A stretch of 63,315 bases of DNA, taken from NCBI GenBank assembly GCA_024343425.1, contig BRLC01000023.1, forward strand, positions 1-63,315, read 5' to 3'. The notes below the pieces were generated by a model. That model did no database searches. It was not told the origin of the DNA and was given only the letters and a program-made list of their open reading frames with translations. This DNA comes from Rhizobiaceae bacterium MnEN-MB40S (GTDB taxonomy: Bacteria; Pseudomonadota; Alphaproteobacteria; Rhizobiales; Rhizobiaceae). The position numbers were made by a program, and so were the translations under genes. Below are positions 59,409 through 63,315 of the stretch, piece after piece (position 1 is the stretch's first letter; every line of letters begins with the position of its first letter).

Positions 59409-60296
59409 ATGACGCGGCGAGTGCTTGTTACAGGGGCAACAGGAACGGTCGGAGGCGAAACGGCGCGCCAGATCATGCCCTATTCGGACGCCGGCAAGGT
59501 TTCCCTCCTGGGCGCCGCGCGCAACGAAAAGGGATCCGACAAGCTCCGGGACAAGGGCGTCAATCCGGTTCTGCTGGATTTCGATCGACCCGAAACCCTG
59601 CGCCCTGCCCTAGAAGGCGTTGATTCCGTTTTCCTCGTAACCGGATACTCGGTTGACATGCTGGTGCATTCCAAACGTCTTCTCGACGCCGCCAAATCAG
59701 CGGGCGTCAGGCATATCGTCCACCTCGGCGCGCTCGCAGCGCCGGACACGCCGCATGCGCATTTCGCATGGCATCAGATGATCGAACGCGTCATCGAGGC
59801 AATGGGTTTCGAGTGGACACATCTGCACCCGAATTTCTTTATCGACACTGTGTGGGCCGGATTTCGACATCGCCCGGACCGGCTTGTGCACTTCGTGGGA
59901 GACCGCACCGTCTCCTTCATATGCGCGCAGGACATGGGCGCTGTCGCCGCCGCGGCGTTGTGCGATCCTTCAAGCCATATCGGCAAAACCTATCCGCTGG
60001 CGGTCGAAGCCATGCCGTTCTCGGAAGTGGCCGGCATCCTCTCGGACGTCACCGGGCGCGCCGTCGAATACCGACCCCGCCCTGCCTCGGGCCTCTTCGA
60101 AATCATGACGCGGCAAGGCGCCGAACAGGTTTATGCAAAGAGCCTGGCGGAAGGGATCGCTGACATAGAGCAAGGAACCCTCCCGCTCGCCGACGCCGTC
60201 TTCGACACGGTCGAAACCGTCACCGGCCGCAAAGGCGTTGGCTGGCGGCAATACGCGACCGAACGCCTCCACGAGTTGCCTGCTTCGACCGATTAG
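59409..60296 (+). CDS. NmrA-like atypical SDR (NAD(P)-binding protein)
   Basis: A 295-residue atypical SDR: LVTGATGTVGGETARQ is the TGxxGxxG cofactor motif, AARNEKGSDKL follows, and there is no Tyr-x3-Lys pair. VRHIVHLGALAAP, HFAWHQMIERVIEAMGFEWTHL and HPNFFIDT are the NmrA/QOR2 family blocks. Members act as redox sensors or quinone/isoflavone-type reductases. Ribosome site CGGAGGAGAG. It diverges from the EamA gene at a shared operator. Confidence 0.85.
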   Translation: MTRRVLVTGATGTVGGETARQIMPYSDAGKVSLLGAARNEKGSDKLRDKGVNPVLLDFDRPETLRPALEGVDSVFLVTGYSVDMLVHSKRLLDAAKSAGVRHIVHLGALAAPDTPHAHFAWHQMIERVIEAMGFEWTHLHPNFFIDTVWAGFRHRPDRLVHFVGDRTVSFICAQDMGAVAAAALCDPSSHIGKTYPLAVEAMPFSEVAGILSDVTGRAVEYRPRPASGLFEIMTRQGAEQVYAKSLAEGIADIEQGTLPLADAVFDTVETVTGRKGVGWRQYATERLHELPASTD

Positions 60297-60321
60297 CGGC
60301 GGACGCAGGGCGCCGCATCAT

Positions 60322-60347
60322 GCTTTGAACCAGGTCCGGTTCAAAGC
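60322..60347. terminator. Stem-loop between convergent genes
   Basis: GCTTTGAACC and GGTTCAAAGC form a 10-bp perfect stem with loop AGGTCC between the NmrA-like gene (plus) and the dehydrogenase (minus), whose stop codon lies inside the stem. Neither strand has a clear U-run, so termination is plausible but unproven. Confidence 0.4.
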
Positions 60348-61474
60348 GTGCGGCCAATCAGTTCCTTCATGATTTCGTTCGTGCCGGCGTAGATCCGCTG
60401 AACACGCGCGTCGGCGTAGGCGCGGGTGATCGGATATTCCCACATGAAGCCGTAGCCGCCGTGCAGTTGCAGTAGCGCATCGAGCACCTTGCCCTGCATT
60501 TCGCTCGTCCAGAGTTTGACCATCGCGGCCGTTGTCGTATCGAGATTGCCTTCCAGGACGAGTTCCAGGCAGCGATCGAGGAAGATGCGGCCGACCTGCA
60601 CCTCCGTCTTCATCTCGGCCAAGGTAAACCGCGAGTTCTGGAATTCGATGACCGACTTCCCGAACGCCTTCCGGTTGCGTGTATATTCTATGGTCCAGTC
60701 CAGCGCGGCCTCGCAGCAGGACACGGCCTGGATGCCGACATGCATACGTTCCCACGCCAGTTCCTGCATCATGTAGGAAAAGCCCTTGCCCTCCTCGCCT
60801 ATCAGGTTGGAGGCGGGAACCCGGACCTCGTTGAAGAACAGTTCCGACGTATCCTGCGCCTTCGTTCCGAGCTTCTTCAGGCGTCGGCCCCGTTCGAAAC
60901 CCGGTCTGTCGGCCTCGACCATGATCAGGCTGATGCCCTTTGCGCCCTGACTGCGATCTGTCTTGCAGGCGACGAGGATAAGGTCTGCGGTCTGGCCGTT
61001 GGTGATGAAGGTCTTCTGGCCGGAAATGACATATTCATCACCGTCGCGCGTCGCCGTGGTGCGCACCGCTTGCAGGTCGGAGCCGCCGCCGGGCTCCGTC
61101 ATGGCGATGGCCGCAATGTAATCGCCGGACGACATTTTCGGCAGCCAGCGCCGCTTCTGCTCGGACGTGCCGTAATGGTCGATATAGGGGGCGACGATGT
61201 CGGAATGCAAAGCGAAGCCCAACCCGGTCAGGTTCAAACGCGACTGTTCTTCCATCAGAATGATGGAATAGCGACGGTCCGCGCCCACGCCGCCGGATTC
61301 TTCCGGTATCGCGACACAGAGGAAGCCGAGTTCGCCGGCCTTTTTCCATGCCCAGCGCGGGACCTCTCCCTTATCCTCCCATTCCTCGTGATGCGGCGCC
61401 AGTTCTTCCATGAACCGCCGAACAGATTTCCTGAAGATTTCGTGTTCCTCGGAAAAGAGCGTGCGCGGGATCAT
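60341..61474 (-). CDS. Acyl-CoA dehydrogenase
   Basis: Acyl-CoA dehydrogenase of 377 residues with IAAIAMTEPGGGSDLQAVRTTA, YVISGQKTFITNGQTADLI and RKAFGKSVIEFQNSRFTLAEM. The C-terminal motif IYAGTNEIMKELIGRTL has Ala in place of the Glu of short-chain enzymes; long-chain-type enzymes with this motif place the base on helix G instead. Stands alone on the minus strand behind the 61542 operator, divergent from the NIPSNAP gene. Confidence 0.92.
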   Translation of the reverse strand: MIPRTLFSEEHEIFRKSVRRFMEELAPHHEEWEDKGEVPRWAWKKAGELGFLCVAIPEESGGVGADRRYSIILMEEQSRLNLTGLGFALHSDIVAPYIDHYGTSEQKRRWLPKMSSGDYIAAIAMTEPGGGSDLQAVRTTATRDGDEYVISGQKTFITNGQTADLILVACKTDRSQGAKGISLIMVEADRPGFERGRRLKKLGTKAQDTSELFFNEVRVPASNLIGEEGKGFSYMMQELAWERMHVGIQAVSCCEAALDWTIEYTRNRKAFGKSVIEFQNSRFTLAEMKTEVQVGRIFLDRCLELVLEGNLDTTTAAMVKLWTSEMQGKVLDALLQLHGGYGFMWEYPITRAYADARVQRIYAGTNEIMKELIGRTL

Positions 61475-61541
61475 TCATTGTCCTCCAGAGTCTCGATGCA
61501 TGTCGTTCAAGTCAGGCTTTAGCACGGTCCGGTCCAATAAT

Positions 61542-61555
61542 CTAACAATCGTTTG
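61542..61555. promoter_or_regulatory. TetR-type operator candidate, CTAAC-AATC-GTTTG
   Basis: Dyad between the divergent dehydrogenase (minus) and NIPSNAP (plus) genes. The CG at the junction and the following ATTTTC resemble the 32347 site, so it fits the first subgroup. It is the rightmost copy seen. Confidence 0.6.
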
Positions 61556-61610
61556 ATTTTCATTTGATCTCATTCTAGTGTTTCCGGCGAACAAGGGCTG
61601 GAGGACAGGC

Positions 61611-61922
61611 ATGATCATCGAAAAGCGCACATACACGTTTCATCCGGGCACGGTGCAGGAATTTCTCGATCTTTACGAACGCGAGGGCCTGCCCGTCCAC
61701 ACCAGATATCTGCCGCTGGCCGGCTATTTCGTTTCCGAAATTGGAACCCTGAATCAGGTGATCACGATGTGGCGCTATGATTCGATGGCCGATCGCGACG
61801 AAAAGCGCGCAGCGCTTTACTCGGATCCGGCCTGGATCGCCTTCGCGCCCAAGACCACGCACATGATCCAGAAGATGGAAACCGAAATTCTTCGGCCTAC
61901 CCCCTGGTCGCCGATCAGTTAG
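61611..61922 (+). CDS. NIPSNAP family protein
   Basis: A 103-residue NIPSNAP-domain protein (ferredoxin-like fold): IIEKRTYTFHPGTVQEFLDLY at the start and ITMWRYDSMADRDEKRAALYSDPAW, the family hallmark, in the middle. ATG 61611 follows CTGGAGGA; a longer frame to 61578 lacks support. Molecular function is not established for bacterial members, which recur in aromatic and acyl-CoA catabolic operons. Its operator-bearing divergent promoter ties it to the regulon. Confidence 0.87.
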   Translation: MIIEKRTYTFHPGTVQEFLDLYEREGLPVHTRYLPLAGYFVSEIGTLNQVITMWRYDSMADRDEKRAALYSDPAWIAFAPKTTHMIQKMETEILRPTPWSPIS

Positions 61923-61954
61923 TCAAGTCGTAACCGCCCCGCCATGGAAGGGCA

Positions 61955-63166
61955 TCAGGCTATGACTCGCCTCGCCTTCAGGTCGGAGATTTCCTCAACG
62001 CCAAGTCCGAGTTCGCCCAGCAGACGGTCGGTGTCTTCGCCGGTCAGCGGCGCGCGGCGCGTGACGCCGCCCGGCGTCTCGGTCATCCGGATCGGAGTCG
62101 AGGCGATTGTCACGGATTTCGCTGATCCCGGGTTCTCAACCTCGACGAGCATTTCGCGCAACGCAATGTGAGGATCGGCGTAGATGTCCGCCGCCGTATT
62201 CACTGGGCCGAACGGCACGCGCAATCCGAGCGCTTCGGAAATTTCCGCCTTGGTGCGCTGACTTGTCCATTCCTCGACGAGAGCCACCGTCTCCTCGCGA
62301 TGCGCGAGCCTGTCGTTGTTGGTCAGGAATTTCGGGTCGTTTGCCAGTTCCGGCCGGCCCATGATCGCGGTGAGCTCCACCCAGAAGCTGTCGCGCGGAC
62401 AACCGACGGTGACCTGTCCGTCTTTCGCAGAAAAGACGCCGAAAGGACAGAGGATCGGGTGCTGGTTTCCTTCCGGAGCGGGCGATTTTCCGGAATAGGA
62501 GTACTGGTAGACAATGCGCTCGCACAACGCGACCACGGCGTCGTACATGGCGACATCGACGAACTGCCCCTGCCCCGTCCGGGTGGTGTGGTGATACGCT
62601 GCAAGGATGCCGAAGGCGCTCATCGCGGCCGGAAAGATATCGCCGACGCCAGGGCCGATCTTGAGCGGCGTTTCTGAGTCCGGCCCGGTGATGCCCATCG
62701 CGCCGCCCATCGCCTGGGCGACGACGTCGAAAGCAGGCCGGTCTATGTAAGGGCTTGCTCCTGTTCTGGGATCGCCAAAGCCGCGGATCGCCGCATAGAC
62801 GAGACGCGGGTTGGCGGCGGACAACGCCTCGTATCCCACGCCCAGCCGGTCCATGACGCCGGCGCGAAAATTCTCGACGAGAATGTCAGCGTCCTTGACC
62901 AGCCGGACGAGCAGGTCTTTGCCTTCAGGCGACTTCAGGTCGATCGCGATGCTCAGCTTGTTGCGATTGGTGCTCTGGAAATAACCGCCGTAATAGCGGT
63001 GAGCGTCGCCTTCCTGGAATGGACCGAAGGACCGGGTCGGATCGCCCGCCACCGGTTCTATCTTTATGACTTCTGCGCCTTGATCGGCGAGCATCATGGT
63101 GCAGTACGGACCTGCGAGCATTTGTGTCAGGTCGATGACCCGGGTGCCGGCGAGCGCTCCACTCAT
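61955..63166 (-). CDS. CaiB/BaiF family (class III) CoA-transferase
   Basis: Class III CoA-transferase of 403 residues: GTRVIDLTQMLAGPYCTMMLADQGAEVIKIEP (first 32 residues after the start region), NFRAGVMDRLGVGYEAL, and the catalytic Asp most likely in GPGVGDIFPAAM (about 176). It moves CoA from a donor such as succinyl- or acetyl-CoA to an acid. No regulon dyad lies before it; it starts two bases after the etfA stop on the same strand, so it is probably co-transcribed with etfA and outside the TetR regulon. Confidence 0.88.
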   Translation of the reverse strand: MSGALAGTRVIDLTQMLAGPYCTMMLADQGAEVIKIEPVAGDPTRSFGPFQEGDAHRYYGGYFQSTNRNKLSIAIDLKSPEGKDLLVRLVKDADILVENFRAGVMDRLGVGYEALSAANPRLVYAAIRGFGDPRTGASPYIDRPAFDVVAQAMGGAMGITGPDSETPLKIGPGVGDIFPAAMSAFGILAAYHHTTRTGQGQFVDVAMYDAVVALCERIVYQYSYSGKSPAPEGNQHPILCPFGVFSAKDGQVTVGCPRDSFWVELTAIMGRPELANDPKFLTNNDRLAHREETVALVEEWTSQRTKAEISEALGLRVPFGPVNTAADIYADPHIALREMLVEVENPGSAKSVTIASTPIRMTETPGGVTRRAPLTGEDTDRLLGELGLGVEEISDLKARRVIA

Positions 63167-63167
63167 C

Positions 63168-63315
63168 TCACAGAGCCTTTTCCAGTTCGGGGAGGGCCTG
63201 GAAGAGGTCAGCTACGAGGCCGTAGTCGGCGACCTGGAAGATGGGCGCCTCCTCGTCCTTGTTGATGGCGACGATGACCTTGGAGTCCTTCATGCCGGCC
63301 AGATGCTGGATCGCG
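63168..63315 (-). CDS. etfA: Electron transfer flavoprotein alpha subunit, C-terminal end (cut by window edge)
   Basis: The last 48 codons of a gene entering from the right edge: [20 protein letters not shown] and [18 protein letters not shown] are the FAD-domain end of EtfA. ETF takes electrons from acyl-CoA dehydrogenases to the quinone pool, so this is the natural electron outlet for the six dehydrogenases in the window. The codon use is strictly GC-rich and looks like core chromosome, which may place the right border of the accessory region near here. Confidence 0.88.
   Translation of the reverse strand, partial: AIQHLAGMKDSKVIVAINKDEEAPIFQVADYGLVADLFQALPELEKAL

Noticed and set aside
1..63315. 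CRISPR arrays, rRNA genes, replication origin, prophage
   Set aside because: No regularly spaced repeats, no rRNA sequence, no dnaA/repABC-type features and no phage structural genes were seen.

Overview
The window reads as a GC-rich alphaproteobacterial chromosome, most likely Hyphomicrobiales (Rhizobiales)-like. This rests on codon use, two branched-chain-type ABC importers with twin-arginine-like signals, a mesaconyl-CoA hydratase homologue and an initiator-tRNA remnant. It is almost entirely catabolic accessory DNA with mobile-element debris on the left; the tail of etfA (electron-transfer flavoprotein alpha) closes the right edge.

Region A (1-14.3 kb) begins with a partial IS5-family transposase that abuts a 79-bp copy of an IS21-type end. 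That end truncates a TRAP-transporter binding-protein gene. Then come an IclR regulator with an in-frame stop, both subunits of an N,N-dimethylformamidase-type amidohydrolase, a class III CoA-transferase, a divergent LysR regulator, a complete importer (binding protein, two ATPases, two permeases) coupled to a CitE-like lyase, and an aldehyde dehydrogenase. The layout suggests uptake and hydrolysis of an amide followed by CoA-dependent breakdown of its acid part.

Region B (13.9-18.3 kb) is a mobile-element scar: the 3' end of an unrecognised gene, an IS21-family element whose IstA has lost its catalytic core, an IS481-family element, and a 52-nt 3' fragment of an initiator tRNA-Met gene that could be an old attachment site.

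Region C (18.3-61.9 kb) is a large acyl-CoA catabolic cluster: three AMP-forming CoA ligases, six acyl-CoA dehydrogenases, four crotonases, eight SDRs, a flavin monooxygenase with a SnoaL-like N-terminus, an SMP-30-type lactonase, a mesaconyl-CoA-hydratase-like protein with two CitE-like lyases, a second importer, an MmgE/PrpD protein, and a thiolase-like/DUF35 pair with a two-part MaoC hydratase. The last set matches the retro-aldol chain-shortening machinery known from steroid side chains. Two TetR regulators are present. Nine copies of one dyad, CTAAC-N4-GTTNG with slight variation, lie before essentially every transcription unit of this region and nowhere in region A, so region C looks like a single regulon.

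Taken together, region C could import a carboxylic acid, activate it, dehydrogenate and hydrate it, cleave it aldolytically, oxidise a ketone to a lactone or ester, open it, and send C3-C5 fragments into central metabolism. The substrate cannot be read from the sequence; a branched or alicyclic (terpenoid- or steroid-like) acid is an inference.
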